DNA of 44,169 nt from Rhodospirillaceae bacterium (GTDB lineage Bacteria > Pseudomonadota > Alphaproteobacteria > UBA6615), in contig PBPM01000049.1 in NCBI GenBank assembly GCA_002724635.1, positions 1-44,169 on the forward strand, read 5' to 3'. The notes below the pieces were generated by a model that did no database searches, had not been told where the DNA came from, and was given only the letters and a program-made list of their open reading frames with translations. Positions 7,509 through 15,651 of the stretch are shown here, piece by piece. The translations under genes and the position numbers were made by a program. The stretch's first letter is position 1; each line of letters begins with the position of its first letter.

Positions 7509-9508
7509 GCGTTGTCCCCCAGCGGAGCCAAGGTTCCTGGGACCAAGGTTCCCGCAGAATGCGCCCGCCAGAGGCCGCGATATGCGACCTCGAGCTTGCG
7601 CGCGAACCCATCGCCTGCATCCGCCCGTCCGAGCGCACCTGACAGGCGCGCACGCATTTCGTGTAGCCACTCTGTGTCCGTACCCATACGGATGGCGGCC
7701 TCGATGTACTCCGATGCGGTCTCCGTCACCAGCTCGCTCAGGTCGTGGGCATGGCACAGGCTCGCCCCCACCCTCGCCGGCATGGCGCCGCCGACCCGGG
7801 TCAGTAAGGGCAAACCCAGGGCGATCGCGTCGGCCGCCGTGGAATGCGCGCCGTAGACGAAGGTGTCGAGGAACAGGTCTGCGTGCCAGTGACGAGCCAG
7901 ATGATTGGCTATGGCGGGTGCGGTGGGCGCGAAGACAAGCCTTTGCGGATCGATCCCTGCAGTGCGGGCAGCGGCGCGCAAGTTCTCGGTGGTGGTTGGC
8001 GCATGCTCTCGCAACCAAAGAACCGCCCCTTCTACGCCCGCGAGAATGTCCATCCACGCAGCAAAGGTCTCAGGATCGATCTTGGTCGGCGCGTTGAAGG
8101 CGCAGTAGACGAAACCATCATCCGGCAGGCCTTGGTCCGCGCGCGCGCCAGCGCCGTCGCCCGGGGCATCGAAGCAGTTCAGAGGCATGAAACTGCCGGG
8201 TAAATAGGCCACCGCCTCGGCAAAGCAAGGCACGACAACCGGCGGCACCGCCACATCGTCGGCCAGCAGCACATCGTTAAGCCCGCCCATAGAACCGCAA
8301 TAACCGAGCCAACCAACTTGGAGGGGTGCCGCCCGCGCGGCCAAGATTTCTGGGCGAGCGCCGAGAGTGAACCCGCCGAGATCGACGAGTATGTCGGTTC
8401 CGCAACCCCGAATTCGTTCCGCCGCCTTCGCGGGCGACATGCGGGAGAGATTCTCCACCGAGGGTACTCCGGCATGAATCGCCTGCTGGGCGTCGCTGCC
8501 ATCCGGATCCGCGAGAATGAACGCCGTGACGTCCACCGTATCGCCGTCGTGGCGCGGCAACACGTCCGCTAACAATCGTCCGACCGGGTGTGCGCCAAGA
8601 TCGGCTGACAGGTAGCCGACCCGCAGGCGATCGGACGACGCCGTGGTGATATGCTCAGCCGGCGCCGGCGCCGCGAGGTTGACCGCGCGGGCCGCGCCGA
8701 TCCTGTTCAGCTCGCCCTGCGAGAAGGGCAGGTACAATGCGACTAGCGGCGACAGTTCTCCCAGCAGCGCCGGCTCTGCGCCGAGCATTCGGCGGAAATT
8801 CTCGACGAGCTTAGCGTAATCGGCCCAGTCGCAGGCGTGCAGCGCCGTGTAGAAGAGCTGAGTGGCAGCACGCACGAAACCCGGATCAAGACGCAGAGCT
8901 TCACGAAACTGCAACGCTGCCCTCGTATAGTCGCGCAGCGCTGCCAGAGTCGCGCCCAGGCTGTGATGGGTCTCAGGGTTGTCGGGCGCCGCCGCAACCG
9001 CCCCCTCGAGCGCATCGCGCGAAAGGTCCATTCGGCCCGTAAAGCGGTAGAGGTTTCCGAGATTGGCCAGTACTTCGGGATTGTTCGGAGCTCTTTCACG
9101 CGCGGTTTCTAGACGGCCGATCGCCTCGTCGTACTGGCCTGCGCGCGCCAGTGCGCCCGCGAAATTGAAGGCGAGTGAGGGATTGCCCGGATCGTATTTG
9201 TCCGCCGCCGCGTAGTCGGCGACGGCACCGTCAATATCGCCGAGATCGAGGCGTAGCTTGGCGAGGTTCGCGCGGATGCGAGCGTCGGCTGGCGCCAGCG
9301 CCACCGCGCGCTTCAGAAGCGCCAGTCCGTCTGCCGGCGCCCCGGACTGGGCATGCAGGATTCCCTTGAGTTGCAGGACTTCGGCGTGATTTGGCGCGCG
9401 TGCAAGAACGGAATCATATAGGCTTTTTGCGGCGGCGAGATCACCGTCCCGATGCCGTAGGCGGGCATCGGCGACAATTTCGTCTAGATCGGGCGGGGAA
9501 TCGTCCAT
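7505..9508 (-). CDS. TPR protein with GT41 (O-GlcNAc transferase / SPINDLY-like) domain
   Basis: This 667-residue protein has about five or six tetratricopeptide repeats in the first 230 residues (Asp/Pro-rich turns such as APNHAEVL, DPGNPSLAF, APNNPEVLANLG, APDNPETHHSLG). They are followed by a C-terminal GT41-type glycosyltransferase domain. The latter shows LRVGYLSADLGAHPVG (the His equivalent to the base region of OGT), LVDLGGFT, APLQVGWLGYCGS, FNAPTKIDPETF (the donor-binding Lys) and FLDTFVYGAHSTAADA. Bacterial members are soluble sugar transferases acting on proteins; the acceptor here is unknown. I start at ATG 9508 after GAAGAAGAG; the longer frame is Cys/Trp-rich and unlikely. Its stop overlaps the start of the decayed hydrolase. 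The DEAD-box helicase diverges from it. Confidence 0.87.
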   Translation of the reverse strand: MDDSPPDLDEIVADARLRHRDGDLAAAKSLYDSVLARAPNHAEVLQLKGILHAQSGAPADGLALLKRAVALAPADARIRANLAKLRLDLGDIDGAVADYAAADKYDPGNPSLAFNFAGALARAGQYDEAIGRLETARERAPNNPEVLANLGNLYRFTGRMDLSRDALEGAVAAAPDNPETHHSLGATLAALRDYTRAALQFREALRLDPGFVRAATQLFYTALHACDWADYAKLVENFRRMLGAEPALLGELSPLVALYLPFSQGELNRIGAARAVNLAAPAPAEHITTASSDRLRVGYLSADLGAHPVGRLLADVLPRHDGDTVDVTAFILADPDGSDAQQAIHAGVPSVENLSRMSPAKAAERIRGCGTDILVDLGGFTLGARPEILAARAAPLQVGWLGYCGSMGGLNDVLLADDVAVPPVVVPCFAEAVAYLPGSFMPLNCFDAPGDGAGARADQGLPDDGFVYCAFNAPTKIDPETFAAWMDILAGVEGAVLWLREHAPTTTENLRAAARTAGIDPQRLVFAPTAPAIANHLARHWHADLFLDTFVYGAHSTAADAIALGLPLLTRVGGAMPARVGASLCHAHDLSELVTETASEYIEAAIRMGTDTEWLHEMRARLSGALGRADAGDGFARKLEVAYRGLWRAHSAGTLVPGTLAPLGDNA

Positions 9509-9635
9509 CGTGCTCTTCTTCCAGAATCCAGCCATCCATGCAATACCCCACGGAAATACTGGACTTTCCGAAGCGTCACGCTCATTTTCCGCACAACACG
9601 TGCCCAAGAGCGCGACTTCAACGCAGACGAGCGAT

Positions 9636-11078
9636 ATGCAATTTAAGGAAATGGGTCTTAGTGACCCACTTTTGGACGCAATTGGATCGGCGGGGTACGA
9701 AAACCCGACGCCGATTCAGGCGGAGGCGATTCCCCATCTCCTTATGGGCCGCGACATCATCGGTATTGCCCAGACGGGCACCGGCAAGACGGCCAGCTTC
9801 ACGCTGCCTATGATCGAAATTCTCTCCACCGGACGAGCGCGCGCGCGAATGCCGCGCAGCCTGATCTTGGAACCGACCCGCGAACTCGCGGCACAGGTGG
9901 CCGAGAATTTTGAGGTCTATGGCAAGAACCACAAGCTCAGCATGGCGCTGCTAATCGGCGGCGTGTCCTTCTCGGAGCAGGAAGACAAGCTCGACCGCGG
10001 CGTTGATGTACTGATCGCGACCCCAGGCCGGCTACTCGATCATTTCGAGCGCGGCAAGGTCCTGCTTGCGGACATCAAGGTGCTGGTGGTCGACGAGGCC
10101 GACCGGATGCTCGACATGGGCTTTATTCCGGATGTCGAGCGGATCATCAAGCTTTTGCCACAGATCCGACAGACGGCGATGTTTTCGGCGACTATGCCGT
10201 CGGAGATCAAGCGGTTGACGGACGCCTACATGATGAGCCCGCGCACGGTAGAGGTCGCGCCCCCGGCGTCGGCCGCCGAGACCGTGACACAAGGCCTGCT
10301 GCGCGTGAGCGGCGGCTTCAAGGAGAAGCGCGCGGCGCTACGCAGCCTTATCCGCGAAAGCGACGTCAATAACGCGATCGTGTTCTGCAACCGAAAGCGC
10401 GACGTCTCGGCCCTGGAGAAATCTCTGCGCTCCCACGGCTTCAACGCCGCCGGCCTGCATGGCGACATGCATCAAAGCGCGCGAATGGAGACGCTGGCAA
10501 AGTTCCGCGACGGCGAGATCAAACTTCTTGTAGCGAGCGACGTTGCCGCGCGCGGCCTCGACATTCCCAACATGAGCCATGTGTTCAATTTCGACGTGCC
10601 GATGCACGCCGAGGACTACATCCACCGCATAGGCCGCACCGGCCGGGCCGGCAACGAGGGGCATGCCTACACGCTGGTGACTCGGGACGATGCGAAGTTC
10701 CTAGGCGGCGTCGAGCGTTTGCTAGGCAAGCCCATCCCGCCGATCGGCGGCGCCTCGGCAGCGTCGGGCGATACGACGGATGCCGACAAGTCAGACTCAA
10801 GGTCCGAGGGCGAGGTAGGCGCGGCACCGAGGCGACGGCGGCGCAGCCGGCGGAAGCCCGGTGCGGAATCGAAAACCACCGAAAACACGCCCGAGATGGG
10901 TGCCGAGGCGGCGTCCGATTCGAATGGTAACGGCGACGCGGAACCGCGCGAACCCGTCCGCGGCGGCACATCGCGCGACGCTCCTACCAAGAAAACGCGC
11001 CAGCGAAAGGAAGACCGTGACGACGATGGCGGCGACGCTTTCGGAAAAGATGAAACACCCGCGTTTCTATTACGCTAG
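9636..11078 (+). CDS. DEAD-box ATP-dependent RNA helicase (RhlE-like)
   Basis: A 480-residue helicase that remodels RNA duplexes in ribosome assembly or mRNA turnover. Visible motifs are the Q motif (GYENPTPIQ), motif I AQTGTGKT, Ia PTRELA, Ib TPGR, II VDEADRMLD, III SAT, IV/V (VFCNRKRD, ASDVAARGLD) and VI HRIGRTGR. The last 110 residues are a low-complexity basic/acidic tail (RRRRRSRRK, then many E/D/S/T/K), as in RhlE/CsdA-type proteins, probably for RNA binding. I start at ATG 9636 (MQFKEMGLSD) because family homology begins there. The 42 extra codons upstream overlap the divergent gene's promoter. It stops with TAG. Confidence 0.92.
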   Translation: MQFKEMGLSDPLLDAIGSAGYENPTPIQAEAIPHLLMGRDIIGIAQTGTGKTASFTLPMIEILSTGRARARMPRSLILEPTRELAAQVAENFEVYGKNHKLSMALLIGGVSFSEQEDKLDRGVDVLIATPGRLLDHFERGKVLLADIKVLVVDEADRMLDMGFIPDVERIIKLLPQIRQTAMFSATMPSEIKRLTDAYMMSPRTVEVAPPASAAETVTQGLLRVSGGFKEKRAALRSLIRESDVNNAIVFCNRKRDVSALEKSLRSHGFNAAGLHGDMHQSARMETLAKFRDGEIKLLVASDVAARGLDIPNMSHVFNFDVPMHAEDYIHRIGRTGRAGNEGHAYTLVTRDDAKFLGGVERLLGKPIPPIGGASAASGDTTDADKSDSRSEGEVGAAPRRRRRSRRKPGAESKTTENTPEMGAEAASDSNGNGDAEPREPVRGGTSRDAPTKKTRQRKEDRDDDGGDAFGKDETPAFLLR

Positions 11079-11126
11079 CGACTTAGGCTAGAGTCCAACA
11101 ACGCTTTCGCAACAAACGGCAATGCC

Positions 11127-11369
11127 ATGCAGACGATCTTTGTTCAGGTGAAATGCGAACTCGGCCGCGCCTATGACGTTGCTGACGAGGCCGCGCTTAA
11201 CGTCGACGAGGTCTCCGAGGTCTATTCCACATCAGGCCAGTTTGATCTGCTCATGAAGTGCTACTTGGCCGACGAAATGGATATCGGCCATTTCGTCACC
11301 AGCAATATCCAGACCCTGTCCGGCGTGGCGGACACGTTCACGACCATCACATTCAAGGCATTCACCTGA
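11127..11369 (+). CDS. stand-alone Lrp/AsnC effector-binding (RAM) domain protein
   Basis: An 80-residue protein consisting only of the alpha-beta RAM domain found at the C-terminus of Lrp/AsnC regulators (IFVQVKCELGRAYDVAD, VYSTSGQFDLLMKCY, IQTLSGVADTFTTITFKAF). There is no helix-turn-helix. Such small Lrp-like proteins form oligomers that bind amino acids and may modulate other regulators. It starts with ATG 11127, 48 bases after the helicase stop, and lies just before the DUF3237 gene, so it may share the helicase transcript. Its partner is unknown. Confidence 0.85.
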   Translation: MQTIFVQVKCELGRAYDVADEAALNVDEVSEVYSTSGQFDLLMKCYLADEMDIGHFVTSNIQTLSGVADTFTTITFKAFT

Positions 11370-11385
11370 TCCACAGGCCGGTTCC

Positions 11386-11862
11386 ATGACTGACATCAAA
11401 CTTCCCGATCTCCGCGGCGAGCACCTCTTCACCGCAAAATTCGACGTTGCGACCCCGACTGTCCTCGAGAACACGCCGTATGGCACAAGGATCATCGCCG
11501 GCATCAGCGGCGGCACATTTGCCGGACCAAAACTCAATGGCGTCGTCGCGCCGATCCCGGCCGGCGACTGGATCCTGGTTCGCCTTGACGGGACTTGGCA
11601 GATGGATGTTCGGCTTACGCTTGTCACCGACGACGATCACCATATCTTCATGACCTATCGCGGCGTGCGCCACGGGCCCAAGGATGTGCTAGACCGGCTG
11701 GCGAAGGGTGAACCCGTGGACCCATCGGAGTATTATTTCCGCAATACGCCTTGGTTTGAGACCGGCTCGGACAAGTATGACTGGCTGAACCGCATTGTTG
11801 CGGTGGCAACCGGGCACCGATTCCCCGAGGGACCGACGTACAAGGTCTACGAGATTCTCTAG
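11386..11862 (+). CDS. DUF3237 family protein
   Basis: A 158-residue protein matching the DUF3237 pattern: an N-terminal LFTAKFDVATP strand, GTRIIAGISGGTFAGPKLNGVVAPIPAGDW, then LDGTWQMDVRLTLVTDDDHHIFMTYRGVRHGP, and a C-terminal FRNTPWFETGSDKYDWLNRIVAVATG. The family forms a beta-barrel and has no firmly known reaction; members are common in aromatic-degrading alphaproteobacteria. It starts with ATG 11386, 16 bases after the Lrp-like gene, suggesting co-transcription. Its TAG stop overlaps, on the other strand, the stop of the small ORF at 11859. Confidence 0.85.
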   Translation: MTDIKLPDLRGEHLFTAKFDVATPTVLENTPYGTRIIAGISGGTFAGPKLNGVVAPIPAGDWILVRLDGTWQMDVRLTLVTDDDHHIFMTYRGVRHGPKDVLDRLAKGEPVDPSEYYFRNTPWFETGSDKYDWLNRIVAVATGHRFPEGPTYKVYEIL

Positions 11863-12101
11863 AGCGCCCGCCGGCATTCTGGTTCGGGCACCGACCGCAA
11901 CGTCGAGTTCAGCGTCTGATCGTTGTCTTCCGGCTCGTCTTTGCTGATCGTGCCGGCCGGCTGCGCCTTATCTAAGTTATCCCGGTCGAGCTTGTAATCG
12001 CCCAGATCGCGGTGCGACAGATCCGCCGGCTGACAGTCCTTCAGACCCTTGATCCAATGGATATGCAGCTAGATTATCTTAGGAATTTCCAGCTTCCGCA
12101 T
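11859..12101 (-). pseudogene. small ORF (80 codons), intact except one in-frame TAG; weakly DUF1127-like
   Basis: ATG at 12101 has a good ribosome site (AAGGTG, 7-8 bases away) and opens MRKLEIPKII, then TAG at 12069-12071 (codon 11). The frame then stays open for 69 more codons: LHIHWIKGLKDCQPADL, SHRDLGDYKLDRDNLDKA, and an acidic tail ending PEPECRRAL. It stops with TAG overlapping the convergent DUF3237 stop. The part L-S-x-R-D-L-x-D-x-x-L-x-R-x-x-L-x-x-A resembles the short DUF1127 motif of alphaproteobacterial RNA-binding small proteins, but this match is by eye and weak. Reading frame and composition look protein-like. It is too short for standard calling because of the stop. Confidence 0.5.
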
Positions 12102-12302
12102 AGAGCAACACCTTAGACAAGTTTTTCTGTCCCAGCGAGCGTAGCGGGAAATGGTTACGAGATAGGTCAATTCCGCCGCCACCGGCGCACAATCAGAGGA
12201 AATGACGCGTCACGTATAAGTTTCGGGATTCGCCCGCGCAGAGAAAAGTCTCACGGAAATCCGCTTCAAAGGCGGCTGCGCCGTCACAGCCCTGCTTAGC
12301 GG

Positions 12303-12698
12303 CTAGTCCGCCTTTGCGTCTTCCTCGTCGAGCACCTTGCGCGCGACGCGGAAGGCCTCCATGCCGCAAGGCGCGCCGCAATACATAGTGATCTGCAGGA
12401 GCGCCTCGCGCAGTTCCTCGCGGGTCAGCCCGTTGTTGATGGCGCCTCGGAAATGCCCCTCAAACTCGTTCATCCGCCCGAGCGCCGCAAGCATGCCGAG
12501 ATTGAGCAGGCTCCGCTGCTGACGGGTGAGCCCGTCGCGGCCCCACACCGCGCCCCAGCCCATCTCGGTGATGAACTGTTCCATGAAGTCGCGGTTGAAG
12601 TCGTCGAGATCCGTCATAGAGGCGTCGACGCGTTCGTCGCCCATCACCTCGCGGCGAATCCGCTCGCCCCTCGCATACAGATCCTTGTCGATCATCAA
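12303..12698 (-). CDS. carboxymuconolactone decarboxylase family protein (PcaC-like)
   Basis: A 131-residue member of the CMD family, close to 4-carboxymuconolactone decarboxylase in layout: RIRREVMGDERVDAS, DFNRDFMEQFITEMGWGAVWGRDGL, RQQRSLLNLGMLAALGR, and the active-site helix HFRGAINNGLTREELREALLQITMYCGAPCG. Classical PcaC removes CO2 from 4-carboxymuconolactone in the protocatechuate branch of the beta-ketoadipate pathway. No other pca gene is in the window, so a relative acting on another ring-fission product is equally possible. The start ATG at 12698 overlaps the stop of the upstream glutathionyl-hydroquinone reductase (ATGA), showing translational coupling in one operon. Confidence 0.88.
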   Translation of the reverse strand: MMIDKDLYARGERIRREVMGDERVDASMTDLDDFNRDFMEQFITEMGWGAVWGRDGLTRQQRSLLNLGMLAALGRMNEFEGHFRGAINNGLTREELREALLQITMYCGAPCGMEAFRVARKVLDEEDAKAD

Positions 12699-13717
12699 TC
12701 GTCTCCCTCGCCGGCCGCCGGGAACCGGTCCCGGTCGTGCGGCGCTGCGTAGAAGCCTTCTTGGCCCTCGGGGCCGATCGGGACTATCCCGTTCGGGTTC
12801 ACCCGCTCAATGCCGTAATAGTTCATCTTCGCGTAGTCGAACGAGAAGGTCTCGGCGATACCCGGGATCTGGTAAAGCTCACGAGTATAGTTGGTCAGGT
12901 TCGGATAGTCGGCAATCCGCCGGATATTGCACTTGAAGGCACCGACATAGCAGGCGTCGAACCGGATCAGGGTGACCCACAGCCGCCAGTCCGCCTCGGT
13001 CAGCAGGTCGCCGACCAGGTAGCGCTGGGTCGAGAGCCGATCCTCGAGATCGTCGAGGGTCTCGAAAAGCGCGACCACCGCCTCCTCATAGGCCTGCTGG
13101 GAGGAGGCGAAGCCGGCGCGGTACACGCCGTTGTTCACCCTGTGGTAGACGCGCTCGTTGATCGCGTCGATGTCGGCACGCAGGTCAGCAGGATAGTAAT
13201 CCTGGGTCACGTTGGTGAAGGCGTCAAACGCGCCATTGAACATGCGGATGATCTCGGAGGATTCGTTGTTCACCACCTGGCCCGTCTGCTTGTCCCAAAG
13301 AGTAGGCACCGTGACCTTGCCGGTATAGTCGGCGTTAGAGGCGGTGTAGGCCTCGTGCAGATGCGCGAAACCGTTCACTTGGTCGGGCCCGCAGTTGGGG
13401 AAATCCGGATTGTCGGCATAGGTCCAGCCCTGCTGATGACGGCCCGGCTGGGCCATGGACACGGTGATGGCGCTGTCGAGCCCCTTGATCGCGCGAAAGA
13501 TCAGCGTGCGGTGGGCCCAGGGACAGGTGTGCGACAGATAGAGGTGATATCGTCCGGGCTCAGCGGCGAACCCACCCTCGCCCGTCGGTCCCGGGCTACC
13601 ATCCGCCGTGATCCAGCTGCGGAACTGGCTTTCCGAACGCCGGAATTTTCCATCCTCCGCGACTTCCCGCGCCGTGGCGTCATTGTCGAGCCAGGCGCCG
13701 TCGAGCAGCATTCCCAT
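12695..13717 (-). CDS. glutathionyl-hydroquinone reductase (omega/xi-class GST)
   Basis: This 340-residue GST-fold enzyme reduces glutathionyl-hydroquinones, releasing the hydroquinone and GSSG. The catalytic Cys65 sits in LSHTCPWAHRTL, followed by the family features ADNPDFPNCGPDQVNGF, VTVPTLWDKQTGQVVNNESSEIIRMFN, the C-terminal helical domain with LTEADWRLWVTLIRFDACYVGAFKCN, and PNGIVPIGP. Relatives (PcpF, YqjG/EcmB type) rescue dead-end glutathione adducts formed during aromatic or chloroaromatic breakdown. It starts with ATG 13717 after TAGGAGAG. It lies between the VOC protein (upstream) and the PcaC-like gene (downstream, overlapping by 4 bases), consistent with a quinone/aromatic-handling operon. 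Confidence 0.93.
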   Translation of the reverse strand: MGMLLDGAWLDNDATAREVAEDGKFRRSESQFRSWITADGSPGPTGEGGFAAEPGRYHLYLSHTCPWAHRTLIFRAIKGLDSAITVSMAQPGRHQQGWTYADNPDFPNCGPDQVNGFAHLHEAYTASNADYTGKVTVPTLWDKQTGQVVNNESSEIIRMFNGAFDAFTNVTQDYYPADLRADIDAINERVYHRVNNGVYRAGFASSQQAYEEAVVALFETLDDLEDRLSTQRYLVGDLLTEADWRLWVTLIRFDACYVGAFKCNIRRIADYPNLTNYTRELYQIPGIAETFSFDYAKMNYYGIERVNPNGIVPIGPEGQEGFYAAPHDRDRFPAAGEGDD

Positions 13718-13747
13718 TTATCTCTCCTAGTGCGGCGTCGCACCGCG

Positions 13748-14308
13748 CTACTCCTGCAGAGGCTTCTTGAGTTCGGATTCCGGCTCGCCCGCATGGAACC
13801 GCGCGGCCAGTTCGTCCATGTCGATGGTTACGCCGATCGGCTCGCGATCGAAAGCGCCGGTTGCAAACCATTCGTTGAGGGCTGCGACAGTCTCGAAATT
13901 ATCGGTCTGGAGTTCGACCGCGTTGCCGTCGGGATCGTGATAGTAGAGCGATGTCGTCGGGCCATGATTGATCTGCCGATAGGGCTTGATCCCGAATTCC
14001 TTGAGCCGTTCATAAATCGCGATTAGGTCGGCGAGCGAATGATAGGTATAGGCGAAATGGGCCATCCCCAGCGTGTTCGGCACATGGTCATCTAAGTCGT
14101 CACGCTGGATGACCGCGACACGATGATGCTCGTCATCATAGGTAAGGAACGACAACCCCTTGGAATCCGCGGTGATCCGTGCACCCAGAACCCTGCAGTA
14201 CCAGTCCACCATCTCGGGTCGGTTCTTCGTGTAGAGAACGATATGGGCAAAATAGGCCGGGCTCGGGGTCTCATCCGGCTCGGGCACCTGCGCGTAGGCC
14301 TCTGACAT
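13748..14308 (-). CDS. VOC-family (extradiol dioxygenase-like / glyoxalase-fold) protein
   Basis: A 186-residue single vicinal-oxygen-chelate protein. Candidate metal ligands are His22 (FAHIVLYT), His84 (GMAHFAYTY) and Glu132 (GNAVELQTD); YYHDPDGNAVEL is typical of type I extradiol dioxygenase relatives. The known roles of such proteins range from ring cleavage of catechols to isomerase or glyoxalase chemistry, and the exact reaction cannot be assigned. Length is shorter than classical two-domain catechol 2,3-dioxygenases (about 290-300). It is the first gene of the minus-strand set VOC - hydroquinone reductase - PcaC-like, 31 bases upstream of the reductase. It diverges from the acyl-CoA dehydrogenase across about 150 bases that should hold both promoters. 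Confidence 0.85.
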   Translation of the reverse strand: MSEAYAQVPEPDETPSPAYFAHIVLYTKNRPEMVDWYCRVLGARITADSKGLSFLTYDDEHHRVAVIQRDDLDDHVPNTLGMAHFAYTYHSLADLIAIYERLKEFGIKPYRQINHGPTTSLYYHDPDGNAVELQTDNFETVAALNEWFATGAFDREPIGVTIDMDELAARFHAGEPESELKKPLQE

Positions 14309-14459
14309 CGGGCAGTCCTCTTTGATCGATCAAGTCGGCGAATACTAGCAGAGGGTGCGGCGATACACAGCCTCGCCTTACAACCCGGTCATTCACACAT
14401 AGCCTCGGCAGGCTCAGCCGGATATAACCGGGGCTTCCGAACCCGCAGGACATGGCACG

Positions 14460-15617
14460 ATGGCCCTCGACCCCGAAACACTCGACCAGCTGCTCGACAC
14501 GGTGCGCCGCTTCGTGCGCGAGCGGCTCGTACCGCACGAGGCCGAGGTTGCGGAAAATGACGCAGTGCCGCCCGAGATCATCGCGGAGATGCGCGATCTC
14601 GGCCTGTTCGGTCTCTCGATCCCCAACGCCCATGGCGGGCTCGGCCTCTCAGTCTCCGACGAGGTCCGCATAGTCCACGAGCTCGGCTGGACCTCGCCCG
14701 CCTTCCGGTCGGTGTTCGGCACTAATGTTGGCATCGGCTCTCAGGGCATCGTTATCGACGGGACCGACGAGCAGAAGACTCAGTGGCTGCCGCGCCTAGC
14801 GAGCGGCGAGATTATCGCGTCGTTCGCCCTGACCGAGCCCGAGGCGGGATCCGATGCGGGCTCGCTGCGCACGTCGGCGCGACGCGACGGCGACGAATAT
14901 GTGCTGAACGGCACCAAGCGCTACATCACGAACGCACCCCATGCGGGCATCTTCACCGTAATGGCCCGAACCGACCCCAACACGCCCGGCGCGCACGGCG
15001 TCTCTGCCTTCATCGTCGAGCGGAACAGCCCGGGCCTGTCGGTCGGGCCGCACCACAGAAAGATGGGCCAGCAGGGCGCCCACACTGCAGACGTGGTGTT
15101 CGAGGACTGCCGGGTGCCCGCCGCCAACCTCATCGGCGGTGTTGCGGGCAAAGGTTTCAAGACCGCCATGAAGGTCCTCGACCGAGGCCGACTGCACATG
15201 GGTGCGATCGCGACAGGCATCGCCGAACGGTTGATCGACGAAAGCGTGGGTTACGCGAGCGAACGCCAGCAGTTCGGCAAGCCGATCGGCGAGTTCCAGC
15301 TTGTTCAGGCGATGCTCGCCGATAGCCGCACTGAGGCCTATGCCGGCCGGACCATGGTTGCGGACGCGGCTCGGCGCTTCGATGCGGGCGAGGACATTGT
15401 CACCGAGGCAGCCTGCTGCAAGCTCTTCTGCACCGAGATGGCCGGCCGGGTCGCCGACCGGGCGGTACAGATCTTCGGAGGCGCTGGTTACATGGCCGAG
15501 TACCCGATAGAACGCTTCTACCGAGACGTTCGCCTACTGCGCATCTACGAGGGCACGTCGCAAATCCAACAAATCGTGATTGCACGCAAGATGTTGCGCG
15601 CGGCCGCAAACCGCTAA
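14460..15617 (+). CDS. acyl-CoA dehydrogenase
   Basis: A 385-residue flavoprotein that introduces a 2,3-double bond into an acyl-CoA. Visible are the FAD/substrate region IIASFALTEPEAGSDAGSLRTSA, YVLNGTKRYITNAPHAG, the C-terminal RQQFGKPIGEFQLVQAMLAD, QIFGGAGYMAEYPIERFYRDVRLLRIYEGT, and the catalytic Glu of IYEGT. It starts with ATG 14460 after AGGA; an ATG at 14452 is in another frame. It is followed 34 bases later by an FAH-family hydrolase, probably as an operon, and diverges from the VOC gene. The pairing suggests beta-oxidation-like processing of an acid from ring cleavage. Substrate chain and specificity are unknown. Confidence 0.93.
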   Translation: MALDPETLDQLLDTVRRFVRERLVPHEAEVAENDAVPPEIIAEMRDLGLFGLSIPNAHGGLGLSVSDEVRIVHELGWTSPAFRSVFGTNVGIGSQGIVIDGTDEQKTQWLPRLASGEIIASFALTEPEAGSDAGSLRTSARRDGDEYVLNGTKRYITNAPHAGIFTVMARTDPNTPGAHGVSAFIVERNSPGLSVGPHHRKMGQQGAHTADVVFEDCRVPAANLIGGVAGKGFKTAMKVLDRGRLHMGAIATGIAERLIDESVGYASERQQFGKPIGEFQLVQAMLADSRTEAYAGRTMVADAARRFDAGEDIVTEAACCKLFCTEMAGRVADRAVQIFGGAGYMAEYPIERFYRDVRLLRIYEGTSQIQQIVIARKMLRAAANR

Positions 15618-15651
15618 ACAACAGCAATCAAACCATCAAACGGGGGACACC

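Noticed and set aside
12737..14026. 429-codon forward ORF
   Set aside because: It is antisense to the hydroquinone reductase and VOC genes, which have clear motifs; the forward translation has no recognisable domain.
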